NCBI RefSeq assembly: GCF_009827535.1
Contig: NZ_WTYN01000003.1
Coordinates: 61,001-125,000, forward strand
Length of the DNA: 64,000 bases
Reading direction: 5' to 3'
Origin: Qipengyuania oceanensis
Lineage (GTDB): Bacteria > Pseudomonadota > Alphaproteobacteria > Sphingomonadales > Sphingomonadaceae
In this document: positions 1-6,856 of the stretch, one piece after another
Numbering within the stretch: the first letter of the stretch is position 1
Layout of the letters: each line of letters begins with the position of its first letter
Program-made: the position numbers and the translations under genes
The notes under the pieces: generated by a model
What the model was told of the DNA's origin: nothing
Databases searched by the model: none
Seen by the model: the letters and a program-made list of their open reading frames with translations, nothing else

Positions 1-1
1 G

Positions 2-202
2 GGCTATTACAGGAAGTTTCGGCCCGTTGATCTAACTCGTCTTATCGGAAGCGTGGGATGGAATGCGATGCCGCAAGCTCCAAAAAAATCCTCCAAGAAT
101 TCCAAGAACCATCGTCCTCCAAATGCGCGCAGCGCATTTGCAATGGGTAGACGGAAGCGGGTGATGAACCTTGAAAATCCCGCCGTTTCCATTCAACCGT
201 GA
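2..202 (+). CDS. C-terminal fragment of an unknown protein, cut by the left edge
   Basis: An open frame runs from the window edge to a TGA at 200-202 and encodes about 66 residues, ending in a basic stretch (PKKSSKNSKN, then RRKR) and the terminal residues SIQP. It may belong to a gene that begins outside the window. An alternative ATG at 68 would give a 44-residue peptide. No family was recognised, and an antisense frame over the same bases has no better claim. It sits inside the island, downstream of the end of the DUF2971 gene on the other strand. Confidence 0.3.
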   Translation, partial: GYYRKFRPVDLTRLIGSVGWNAMPQAPKKSSKNSKNHRPPNARSAFAMGRRKRVMNLENPAVSIQP

Positions 203-490
203 TTGTGCGCAGTTATCAGCGAGTGCTCAGATCGGTAATTCGATGCAATGAAGTTATCTGCCGATCACCTCGTGCATCTTAGGTTGCTGGCTGCGGAGTG
301 CTGACGAAGGCCAGCGCATGATTCTGCAGGACGAACTCTAATGCCACGACCGCACTTGGGGCCGTAAGCTGTCCGTCCGGTCTAAGGAACCGGACTCGGG
401 AAAGCAGACATTCGGGCGATCCCTCTCTGAAAACTGCCGTTTGTTCACGCGATTTACGAATGCGGCTTTCGGCAGATGAGAAGGCTTAGA
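203..490. other. Non-coding stretch at the left of the island
   Basis: No convincing gene is seen between the partial frame ending at 202 and the stop of the DUF2971 gene at 491. The one clear structure is a perfect 7-bp inverted repeat, GTCCGGT at 375-381 and ACCGGAC at 389-395, with a 7-nt loop. It lacks a following T-run, so it is not an obvious intrinsic terminator. Confidence 0.5.
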
Positions 491-1240
491 TCAGAGCTCG
501 GATTGCGGCGATCGATAAACCGGCGCCTGCCATTCGGGCGGGTCATAGATCTTTGATCGCTTAATGGCGCCCCTGAAACCTGTTGCTTCGGCAATAGCCT
601 TCTTGTCGGCTGTCCATTCGCGGCGATCTCGGTTGGGATCAGCCATGATTTGGGTAATCATGGCGTGGGGATCTACCTGAAAACGATATAGACCGCCCTT
701 GTCCTGGTCCTTCACATCGCCGAAATAGAGCAGGCGAACTTCGCGTTCGTGGCGAAAGGCATGGCGCTTCATCAGCAGCGAACGCGCGAACTCCACGCCC
801 AACAATGGCAGACGCCCATCGCGATGGAGCCATGCTTCGAGTTTCGCCTCCGACCGGTATTCGACCCTTCCTATGAAACAGCGATCTTGGGCCGCTTGGG
901 GATGCGCATTGACCAGCGCGCAGAGCAGCTTCCTCGGCGTCGAGCGGATGCGTAGATAACGCTTGGCGGGATCGTTGGCATAGATGCCCCACATCGCTTC
1001 CGAATAGGCATCGCGCGTCCAGCATTGACCCACAAAATCTTCGGCGAAAGCATAGTTGAACGCTTCACCATCCAACACGCCGCCGAGCTTCAGCTGGAAA
1101 TTTTCGAACTTGTCCTTCCAGTTGTGAATCCGGCTTAAGACGTTGCGCCGGCTTGCAAACAGGTCAAGCACATAGTCCTCCGGCATGATCCGATAGATAT
1201 GTTGGTCCGGATTTGAATTCTCGAAGTTGAGGAAGTTCAT
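491..1240 (-). CDS. DUF2971 family protein
   Basis: About 249 residues. The family assignment rests on its aromatic-rich N-terminal half with WGIYA, and the diagnostic segment FRHEREVRLLYFGD, in which the RHE.EvR pattern is the hallmark of DUF2971. The family's biochemical function is not established; members are frequent in phage-defence islands, which fits this location but proves nothing. I chose the ATG at 1240 because it has a GAGGG ribosome-binding site seven bases upstream; a TTG at 1261 would add seven residues. It is transcribed away from the RHH-MazG-UDG operon, sharing the 1241-1353 intergenic region that holds a double palindrome. Confidence 0.75.
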   Translation of the reverse strand: MNFLNFENSNPDQHIYRIMPEDYVLDLFASRRNVLSRIHNWKDKFENFQLKLGGVLDGEAFNYAFAEDFVGQCWTRDAYSEAMWGIYANDPAKRYLRIRSTPRKLLCALVNAHPQAAQDRCFIGRVEYRSEAKLEAWLHRDGRLPLLGVEFARSLLMKRHAFRHEREVRLLYFGDVKDQDKGGLYRFQVDPHAMITQIMADPNRDRREWTADKKAIAEATGFRGAIKRSKIYDPPEWQAPVYRSPQSEL

Positions 1241-1324
1241 CGCAGCGCCCTCGATCTGCAAGGCTCAGCAACCGTCCTTCGCACAGACATCGCCAAGCTT
1301 CCAACCAAAGATGATCGCTTCCAT

Positions 1325-1360
1325 TTTTCATGAAAACATGGTTTTATGTTTTCATGAAAA
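1325..1360. promoter_or_regulatory. Two copies of a perfect 12-bp palindrome, probable RHH operator
   Basis: TTTTCATGAAAA occurs at 1325-1336 and again at 1349-1360, start to start 24 bp. Each copy is its own reverse complement, and the sequence between them continues the symmetry (CATGAAAACATG against CATGTTTTCATG-like halves). Tandem short palindromes beside a ribbon-helix-helix gene are typical autoregulatory operators. Both copies overlap possible start codons of that gene, so binding could block translation start or a nearby promoter. Regulator identity is inference from proximity. Confidence 0.6.
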
Positions 1361-1551
1361 AACTGGACAGTTCGGATGATTGCGGGGATGAACATCTCCA
1401 GGTTCAGGTGCCGACTGCTACCAAGCGCGACTTGGGGCAGCGTGCGCTCGATAGTCGCGAACCAATCCGAATGGTCGTGCTGAGAGCCTTGGCTGCTTAT
1501 GGTGTGGTGGTGCCTGAGGGCGCGATTGCAGACCGGCGGAAGCGCACCTGA
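1354..1551 (+). CDS. Predicted ribbon-helix-helix DNA-binding protein
   Basis: A 65-residue protein. The segment LQVQVPTATKRDLGQRALDS (residues 15-34) followed by RMVVLRALAAYGV has the beta-strand plus two-helix pattern of CopG/Arc-type proteins. Such proteins act as dimeric repressors, often as antitoxins or autoregulators. No toxin of a known type is adjacent; the next gene is MazG-like and its ATG overlaps this stop codon by one base (TGATG), so the two are translationally coupled. The start is uncertain: ATGs at 1330 and 1354 both lie in the palindromic operator and neither has a clear ribosome-binding site. Confidence 0.6.
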   Translation: MKKLDSSDDCGDEHLQVQVPTATKRDLGQRALDSREPIRMVVLRALAAYGVVVPEGAIADRRKRT

Positions 1552-2729
1552 TGGAGGACGACTTTCAGGCGCTGACGGTCGACCAATATGCCCGCGAAGC
1601 AGCTCGGACCGATCAACGTAAGGGTTCCGGTACAGTCGGGTTCACAATGCTCGGCCTCTTCGGCGAAACAGGCAGCCTCCTCGCCGAAGCCAAGAAGAAG
1701 CAGCGGGATGCCGCTTCCTATCTCGGCTATGCCGAAGCAGTCGCCGAGGAGATCGGTGACGTGTTGTGGTATTTGGCAGCTATCGCACAGCGTCACCGCC
1801 TGGCATTGAGTGACATTGCAGCCGCCGCGCTCAAGGCCGATGGTTCTTACGCAGAGGGCACGAACGAAGCACTCAGTCTCCACGCCCTACAGCCTGCACA
1901 TATGCCGCTCGCAAAAGCGCCCATGCCCGAGTTCGAACACAGCCTGCTTGCCCTGGCCAGCGAAGTCGGGCTTCTGGCGCGCGAAATCGAAGGCGGCAAC
2001 TCGACGCGGCACTGCGAGGATGTCGCCGAAAGACTTGTTGCGATTACGCGTTGCCTCATTCGCGCTTCGACCGACTCGGGCATCACCATCGAGGCCGCGG
2101 CGATCAAGAACCTGCAGAAGATTTTCGATCGATGGCCACGTGAACGCATCTACCCGCCGGCCTTCGATGCCGACAAAGACGCCGAAGAGCAGCTGCCTCG
2201 CTCGATACAGATCGACATTTACGAGCGCAAGGTGCGTGGTCAGGACTATGTCTTCCAGCGTTCGCGCGGCGTCTATGTCGGCGACCGACTGACCGACAAC
2301 GCCATCGAACCTGACGACTATCGGTTCCACGACGTATTCCACTACGCCTATGTCGCGGTGCTGGGCTGGTCACCGGTGATCCGCGCCTTGCTGCGCCTCA
2401 AGCGCAAGAGCGACCCGAAGCTGGACGAAGCCGAGGATGGCGCGCGCGCGATCCTGATCGAAGAAGGTGTCACGTCGTGGCTATTCGGCCAAGCGCAGCA
2501 GCTCAATTTCTTCGAAGACGTCAAACGAGGCGGACTTCCGCTGGACATGCTCAAACATGTCCGCCAATTCGTCGCTGGTTACGAGGCTGACCGCTGTCCG
2601 CTGTGGCTCTGGGAGGAAGCAATTCTCCAGGGATACGCGGCCTTTCGCTTCCTCCAGAAGAACCGACGGGCGCGAATTACCATCGATTTCGCCCGCCGTC
2701 GCTTGCGTATCAAGGAGTTGCCGCAATGA
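1551..2729 (+). CDS. MazG-like nucleotide pyrophosphohydrolase, tandem domain with MazG_C-like C-terminus
   Basis: 392 residues. Residues 33-82 form a MazG domain with acidic metal ligands in GETGSLLAE (E39, E46) and EEIGDVLWY (E66, E67, D70). Residues 127-195 look like a second, degenerate copy: EVGLLAREIEGG matches the first motif, but the EExxD motif is eroded. Residues 205-390 form a distinct helical domain with RFHDVFHYAYVAVLGWSP and EEGVTSWLFG, resembling the MazG C-terminal domain family. MazG enzymes hydrolyse (d)NTPs to monophosphates. The gene lies between the RHH gene (TGATG overlap) and the UDG-like gene (ATGA overlap), a tight three-gene operon. A role in destroying or sanitising nucleotides during phage infection or base modification is inference. 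Confidence 0.8.
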   Translation: MEDDFQALTVDQYAREAARTDQRKGSGTVGFTMLGLFGETGSLLAEAKKKQRDAASYLGYAEAVAEEIGDVLWYLAAIAQRHRLALSDIAAAALKADGSYAEGTNEALSLHALQPAHMPLAKAPMPEFEHSLLALASEVGLLAREIEGGNSTRHCEDVAERLVAITRCLIRASTDSGITIEAAAIKNLQKIFDRWPRERIYPPAFDADKDAEEQLPRSIQIDIYERKVRGQDYVFQRSRGVYVGDRLTDNAIEPDDYRFHDVFHYAYVAVLGWSPVIRALLRLKRKSDPKLDEAEDGARAILIEEGVTSWLFGQAQQLNFFEDVKRGGLPLDMLKHVRQFVAGYEADRCPLWLWEEAILQGYAAFRFLQKNRRARITIDFARRRLRIKELPQ

Positions 2730-3427
2730 CCCCCAAGACCTTCGTATCGGCATTGGCGGCCGCGAAATTGCCCTCGGTGTTCAACCCATGGCGCGACCGC
2801 TGTTCCATCCATGACCGGCGTGATGCCGCGGCACGGCGCCGCTCCAACCTCCAGGGCATGCTGGAAGCAGCTCTCGATGCGCATGTCGAAACGATCTGGA
2901 TTGCCCGCGATCTTGGCTATCGCGGCGGACGCCGCACTGGGGTGCCGTTGACCGATGAGGTGCATCTCACCCATGCATCGGCGCTGATGGGTGGCATCGC
3001 GTTGGAGCGTGCCACGCAGGGGCCGGAAATTGCCGAACGCACCGCCGCGATCGTCTGGCAGGTGCTTGGCAGGATCGGACAGCCTGTCATGCTTTGGAAC
3101 GTCTTTCCCTTCCATCCGCACGATGCGGATGATCCCATGTCCAACCGCTGCCATAGCCGCGCCGAGCGCGAGGAAACCTGGCCGCTCCTCCAGGCGCTGG
3201 TATCGATGGTGCAGCCCAAGCGCATCGTCGCGATCGGGCGAGATGCACATCTTGCTCTCGCTGGGCTGGAGACGGAAGTTACCGCGATCCGCCATCCAAG
3301 TTATGGCGGACAGCGCGAATTCATCAACGGAATGTACGGCCTCTACGGGATTGCGGGCGACCCGGTCGGTTCACCAGAACTGCCACTCGGACCTCGCTAC
3401 GCAGAGACTGCCAAGGCCTTGGCTTGA
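2726..3427 (+). CDS. Uracil-DNA-glycosylase-superfamily protein
   Basis: 233 residues from the ATG at 2726, which overlaps the MazG stop. Recognisable UDG-fold landmarks are WIARDLGYRGGRRTGVPLTDE (N-terminal loop, residues about 57-77), LWNVFPFHPH (the second conserved strand) and HPSYGGQREF near residue 190, equivalent to the HPS motif that inserts into DNA. Classical UDGs remove uracil from DNA; this branch has RDLGYRGGRRTG in place of the usual GxDPYH/GEAPG loop, so substrate specificity cannot be assumed. Association with MazG suggests a pathway acting on non-canonical bases and their nucleotides. The 3' end overlaps the oppositely oriented thymidylate-synthase-like gene by 31 bp. Confidence 0.75.
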   Translation: MTPKTFVSALAAAKLPSVFNPWRDRCSIHDRRDAAARRRSNLQGMLEAALDAHVETIWIARDLGYRGGRRTGVPLTDEVHLTHASALMGGIALERATQGPEIAERTAAIVWQVLGRIGQPVMLWNVFPFHPHDADDPMSNRCHSRAEREETWPLLQALVSMVQPKRIVAIGRDAHLALAGLETEVTAIRHPSYGGQREFINGMYGLYGIAGDPVGSPELPLGPRYAETAKALA

Positions 3428-4185
3428 TCGCAAGCCGTGAGCAGATCTGCAATATCTCCGCGATTCCATTTTCCGTTCTTCACATCGATCGTGGCATGCG
3501 TTGAAAGGATCGTGAGCGGCCCCATTGCAATGCCTGTTTCCTCTGCCACAAACTGCTGCAGGCGGCCAAGGCCGATCAGATTGCCGAGCAGCTTTTCAAT
3601 ATAATAGTGATTGCGATACATCGCGGTGAGTGCCAGCCGACGTTCATCGCCATCGCCAATCAGCTTGAAGCTCGCGAAACTAAGGCATTGTCCGCCATAA
3701 GGCGACCCATCGACATCGCGCAGCGGATCAAACACGCTGAGTTCAAACTTGTTGAGCGCCCGCACAGCCGGGTCTTTCAGCCGCCCGATGATCTCGGTCA
3801 ACTGGTTTAGCGGATCGCCTTCCGGCTGTGGAAGTTGCATCATCCGCTCGAAATAATAACCGGACCAGCTCTTCTTTCCCGGCGAGCGGACCTTGGGCAG
3901 AACATTGTCCGTAAATCGCGTAAAGAACGCCGGAGACCCATAGCGCCGATAAAGCGCCGCCGGAAAGATCGTGTTTGCGACCGTCTCGATGCGCTTGGTA
4001 TCGCGGTTTTTGAGGAAGGCGTCGACCAGCGCGACCACTGGATCGGACAGATCCGCCCGAGCCAGCGGGTCGGCAACATCGATCAGGACATTGTGCTCGT
4101 GATGGCCAGGTCTTGCATTCACCAGGCGGACGGCTTCACGCCAAGCCGAGACGCAATCAGGCTGCGGCGGCACGGGTAGATACAT
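3397..4185 (-). CDS. Divergent thymidylate-synthase-fold protein
   Basis: 262 residues. The central part has the order of features of ThyA: a candidate catalytic cysteine in YGGQCLSFASF (C167), then LALTAMYRNHYYIEKLLGN (arginine at 191, Asn202, like the YQRS.D..lG.PfN region) and GLGRLQQFVAEETG, then STHATID (228-234) where ThyA has its H-Y-N-H segment. ThyA methylates dUMP; relatives hydroxymethylate dCMP or dUMP. The canonical motifs are altered, so the substrate is open. The start overlaps the 3' end of the papain-like gene by 29 bp, implying coupling. It ends the five-gene minus operon and overlaps the convergent UDG-like gene. The fold call is by motif order, not alignment. Confidence 0.65.
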   Translation of the reverse strand: MYLPVPPQPDCVSAWREAVRLVNARPGHHEHNVLIDVADPLARADLSDPVVALVDAFLKNRDTKRIETVANTIFPAALYRRYGSPAFFTRFTDNVLPKVRSPGKKSWSGYYFERMMQLPQPEGDPLNQLTEIIGRLKDPAVRALNKFELSVFDPLRDVDGSPYGGQCLSFASFKLIGDGDERRLALTAMYRNHYYIEKLLGNLIGLGRLQQFVAEETGIAMGPLTILSTHATIDVKNGKWNRGDIADLLTACDQAKALAVSA

Positions 4186-4837
4186 CGATATCCTCCGTTA
4201 GAATTGCTGTCGCGAACAGGCGCGGCTTCAGGAATTTCTCAGTCAGCCAGGCATGGCCGTCCACACCCCAGCCGGCGCCCCAGCTGTTGCGGATCAGGAT
4301 TGCGTTCTGGCCGGCGGCCTGGCCGTGGCCCACCGCCACGGTTGCATGGCGCAGGCTTGGATCGGGTTTCTCGTCATTGGCCGGATCGACCACACCTTCA
4401 TTGGCCGGTGCGAAGAACGACTGCGACAGGGTCGAAAGCAGCATCACCGGCTTCCTGCTATCAAGGGCCTCGACAATCGGGCCGAGATCGATTGCGGCGG
4501 GTCCTCCCTTCCTGCCGAAACGTGGGCCCACGTCAGATGGCGGCGTCCAGTGGACGGGATTGTCCGGCACGGTATCGAGATAGGGCCATCCGCTTTCCGC
4601 AGGTTGGCCGTCGAGCCGCAGGGTCTCCAGCATAGCTGAAAGCGTGGCACCCTGGTCATGTCGCCGCCCGCTGCGCTGCTGCGCTCGGAAGAAGGCATAT
4701 TCGCAAGACAACGGAGTCCATCCCTCGCGTAAACCGGCATGGGTGTCGCTCGCCGCGAAGGCAAGACAGGTCGGTCGCGCACCTTGATCGCGCACAGGCC
4801 CTAGGAGTGGCCGCAGGTCGGTCGTTATGTCGATCAT
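4157..4837 (-). CDS. Papain-like (C1 family) cysteine peptidase
   Basis: 226 residues. All catalytic landmarks are present in order: oxyanion Gln18 in RDQGARPTC, nucleophile Cys24, His164 in LRHATVAVGHG, and Asn184 in the classic NSWG motif (NSWGAGWGVDG). There is no signal peptide or propeptide, so it probably acts in the cytoplasm without zymogen activation. It follows the ImmA/IrrE gene by 6 bp and overlaps the thymidylate-synthase-like gene by 29 bp. C1 peptidases occur as effectors or processing enzymes in bacterial conflict systems; here the target is unknown, with the acyl-carrier-like protein or the XRE regulator as possible partners (inference). Confidence 0.8.
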   Translation of the reverse strand: MIDITTDLRPLLGPVRDQGARPTCLAFAASDTHAGLREGWTPLSCEYAFFRAQQRSGRRHDQGATLSAMLETLRLDGQPAESGWPYLDTVPDNPVHWTPPSDVGPRFGRKGGPAAIDLGPIVEALDSRKPVMLLSTLSQSFFAPANEGVVDPANDEKPDPSLRHATVAVGHGQAAGQNAILIRNSWGAGWGVDGHAWLTEKFLKPRLFATAILTEDIDVSTRAAAA

Positions 4838-4843
4838 GGGAAG

Positions 4844-5854
4844 TCAGGCGGCCTCGAGCAAATGGCGCCGTTCGGCTCGGGAAAGGCCTTCCTGTTCCGG
4901 CCCGGTGAAATCAAAATCTATCGTCAGGCTCGCATTGGCCGTGGCTGGTTGCCACGGGCGCCTCTCGTTGAGCGACATCCGTCCTCGTTGAGCGGCTTCT
5001 GGCGCTGCGGTCACCCGCCGGACCACTGGCCCGCCTACCGCTTCGGTGTCGAATGCCTCGCGCTCATCGCGCACCACCGCAAACCCACTCGCCATCAACT
5101 GGTCGAGGTCCCACAGAAATCCGCCGCCAGAATGTTCCTTCAGGCGTAGGACGAAGAGGTCATTGCGGCTGCCATCGATCCGCGCGCCCTCATCGCGCTC
5201 GGTCAGCAGCCAGACATCGCCCCGATAGTCGGCAGGTCGGTAGTCATGCAGCAGATCGACCTTCAGGCTGCGCGGCTTAGTCTCGAGCAACTCGCGCATG
5301 TCAACATCCGAAATGAGTTTGTAGCGGGAGAGCGTTCTGCAGGTCGCTTCGTAGCTGGCCCCAATCCGCAGAGAGAGCTGATAGGCGATGTTGGGCCGAC
5401 GCAGTTCATCGACCGTCCAGCCCTGCCGCGCGCAATGAAGCGCGATCAGCCATTTGGGCATCATGAATGCGATGGCGAATGCGTCGGCTTCCGTTTCTTG
5501 GAACTGATTGCCCGGTTCGGGGCTCATCGGCATGCGCCGCAAAATGCTTTCATCATCCAGGCTGGGTTCGTGCCGCATGAAGAAATGACCGAGCTCATGC
5601 GCGGCGGTGAAGCGCTGGATGCTCATCGGCCGTTCGGTGGTAACGAGCACGCCCGGGGCCGGCGAACTGAGATAAGCTCCCAACAGGCCCTTGAGCGGCC
5701 GTAACAGCAGCGGAAGATCGAGCGCATGGATCGCGCCGAAGACATCGACGTTGCCGCCATGCCCCCCGATCAGCGCCTGCGTGTCGAGACGGCGATGCAG
5801 TCTGCCGGCAGCCATCGCGCCCGCGCGAACCGCACTGTCATAGTCGCTCGCCAT
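4844..5854 (-). CDS. ImmA/IrrE family metallo-endopeptidase
   Basis: 336 residues. The zinc motif AAHELGHFFMRHE (HELGH at 86-90) and the downstream glutamate in QETEADAFAIAFMMP (E122) are typical of ImmA/IrrE/COG2856. These peptidases cleave a cognate XRE repressor in response to a signal, as in ICEBs1 ImmA-ImmR and Deinococcus IrrE-DdrO. The XRE gene lies 3 bp upstream in the same operon, the standard pair. The roughly 160-residue C-terminal extension is of unknown function and may be the sensor. The likely role is derepression of this operon on stress or infection (inference from the family). Confidence 0.88.
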   Translation of the reverse strand: MASDYDSAVRAGAMAAGRLHRRLDTQALIGGHGGNVDVFGAIHALDLPLLLRPLKGLLGAYLSSPAPGVLVTTERPMSIQRFTAAHELGHFFMRHEPSLDDESILRRMPMSPEPGNQFQETEADAFAIAFMMPKWLIALHCARQGWTVDELRRPNIAYQLSLRIGASYEATCRTLSRYKLISDVDMRELLETKPRSLKVDLLHDYRPADYRGDVWLLTERDEGARIDGSRNDLFVLRLKEHSGGGFLWDLDQLMASGFAVVRDEREAFDTEAVGGPVVRRVTAAPEAAQRGRMSLNERRPWQPATANASLTIDFDFTGPEQEGLSRAERRHLLEAA

Positions 5855-5857
5855 GGA

Positions 5858-6235
5858 TCAGGCCTGCTCCCCGGCCGAACGCGAGCGTAGATACTCGGCG
5901 AAGCGGCCAAGCTCCGCGCGGTCCTCGCTCGAAAGATCCGCCACACGCCGCGCCAGATGCGCAACGTCGGGCGGCAGACTTGCCGAAGCTTCGTCCTCGC
6001 CAGTGAAATAGGCGACCGACTGCCGATAGAGCTTGGCAAGGCGCGTTAGCTCGATCGCCTCGACGCGGCGCTGGCCACTCTCGATATCGGTTAGTGCCGT
6101 GCGCGGAATCTTGAGATAGCTCGCCACTTCGTCCTGCTTGAGGCCGAGATATTTTCGCGCATCGCGCAGACGATTGCCCAGGCGTTGACGTTCCATCGCG
6201 TCAACGCTTTCCTGACTGATAGCCACATTGCTCAT
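5858..6235 (-). CDS. XRE family transcriptional regulator
   Basis: 125 residues. A helix-turn-helix spans about residues 19-75 (LRDARKYLGLKQDEVASYLK, then PRTALTDIESGQRR), followed by a polar C-terminal tail. It is the likely repressor of its own operon and the substrate of the adjacent ImmA/IrrE peptidase. Its ATG overlaps the stop of the upstream acyl-carrier-like gene by 4 bp (ATGA). The 8-3-8 palindrome between the -35 and -10 elements upstream of the operon is the best candidate operator. Confidence 0.88.
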   Translation of the reverse strand: MSNVAISQESVDAMERQRLGNRLRDARKYLGLKQDEVASYLKIPRTALTDIESGQRRVEAIELTRLAKLYRQSVAYFTGEDEASASLPPDVAHLARRVADLSSEDRAELGRFAEYLRSRSAGEQA

Positions 6236-6570
6236 GGCTTGGCTCCCTTCTTTTTGACCCAGACCTTTTCGATCCGAGGCACGACATGAGCGAGCGCCTC
6301 TTCGATCGAATCATATCCCCCTGTCCGCACGATGTTGTCGCGCAACTCGAAGCCCACAACGGTCTCTACGGCGCACAGCGTATCAACGACCGATAGCGAA
6401 TCGAGCGGCACCGCAGCCTTCATGGTTACCGCCTGATCCTTGGGCAGGGAGATACCGCGCAGCTGCGCTTCGATCTGCGCTACGGAGAGCAGCTCATCGG
6501 TCAGCGCCCTGATCACAGCGGCCTTTGGAAAGGCCGTCACTGCAGGAGCGGGAGGGGCAATGGTCGCCAT
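6232..6570 (-). CDS. Acyl-carrier-protein-like small protein
   Basis: 112 residues, first gene of the five-gene minus operon. Residues 55-75 (PLDSLSVVDTLCAVETVVGF) resemble the ACP helix II start, with Ser58 in a DSL motif where ACPs carry 4'-phosphopantetheine; the following ELRDNIVRTGGYDSIEEALAHV resembles the later ACP helices. Residues 1-50 are a less conserved helical extension. No ketosynthase, adenylation domain or phosphopantetheinyl transferase is nearby, so if it is a carrier its acyl partner is encoded elsewhere. It could instead be an ACP-fold adaptor without the cofactor. A GAGG ribosome-binding site precedes the ATG. Confidence 0.55.
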   Translation of the reverse strand: MATIAPPAPAVTAFPKAAVIRALTDELLSVAQIEAQLRGISLPKDQAVTMKAAVPLDSLSVVDTLCAVETVVGFELRDNIVRTGGYDSIEEALAHVVPRIEKVWVKKKGAKP

Positions 6571-6602
6571 AGAAGCCTCGCATGATTAAGCTACATTCTG
6601 TT

Positions 6603-6631
6603 TCTATAATGTCGGAATATCCGACATACAA
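6603..6631 (-). promoter_or_regulatory. Promoter with an operator palindrome filling its spacer
   Basis: On the minus strand, TTGTAT (6626-6631) and TATAGA (6603-6608) are separated by exactly 17 bp. The spacer lies in the perfect 8-3-8 inverted repeat ATGTCGGA-ATA-TCCGACAT at 6609-6627. This is 33 bp upstream of the ATG of the acyl-carrier-like gene. A repressor bound here would occlude RNA polymerase directly. The XRE protein encoded second in the operon is the obvious candidate, relieved by ImmA/IrrE cleavage (inference). Confidence 0.65.
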
Positions 6632-6856
6632 TCCAATTTTTCGATGCGCTACGCTGTCAGCGTGTGCGGAGGCTGAAAGGCAGATAATCGCGTTCGCCGC
6701 TTCCGTAGGAGATTGCCCGGTCAGTCGATCATTGGTGACGCCCGGCGTTCATCGATTCGATGTCCGCTCTTGGGAAATCGGCGAGAAAGGGCCAACGACT
6801 GAGTTTGGGGCGCGAAGCTGCCTTCCGTTGCGAAGATCTTCTGCTAGCCTATTTCA

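Noticed and set aside
7..192. Open frame on the minus strand at the left edge
   Set aside because: It lacks a recognisable domain or ribosome-binding site and overlaps a plus-strand frame that is open from the edge; neither is well supported.
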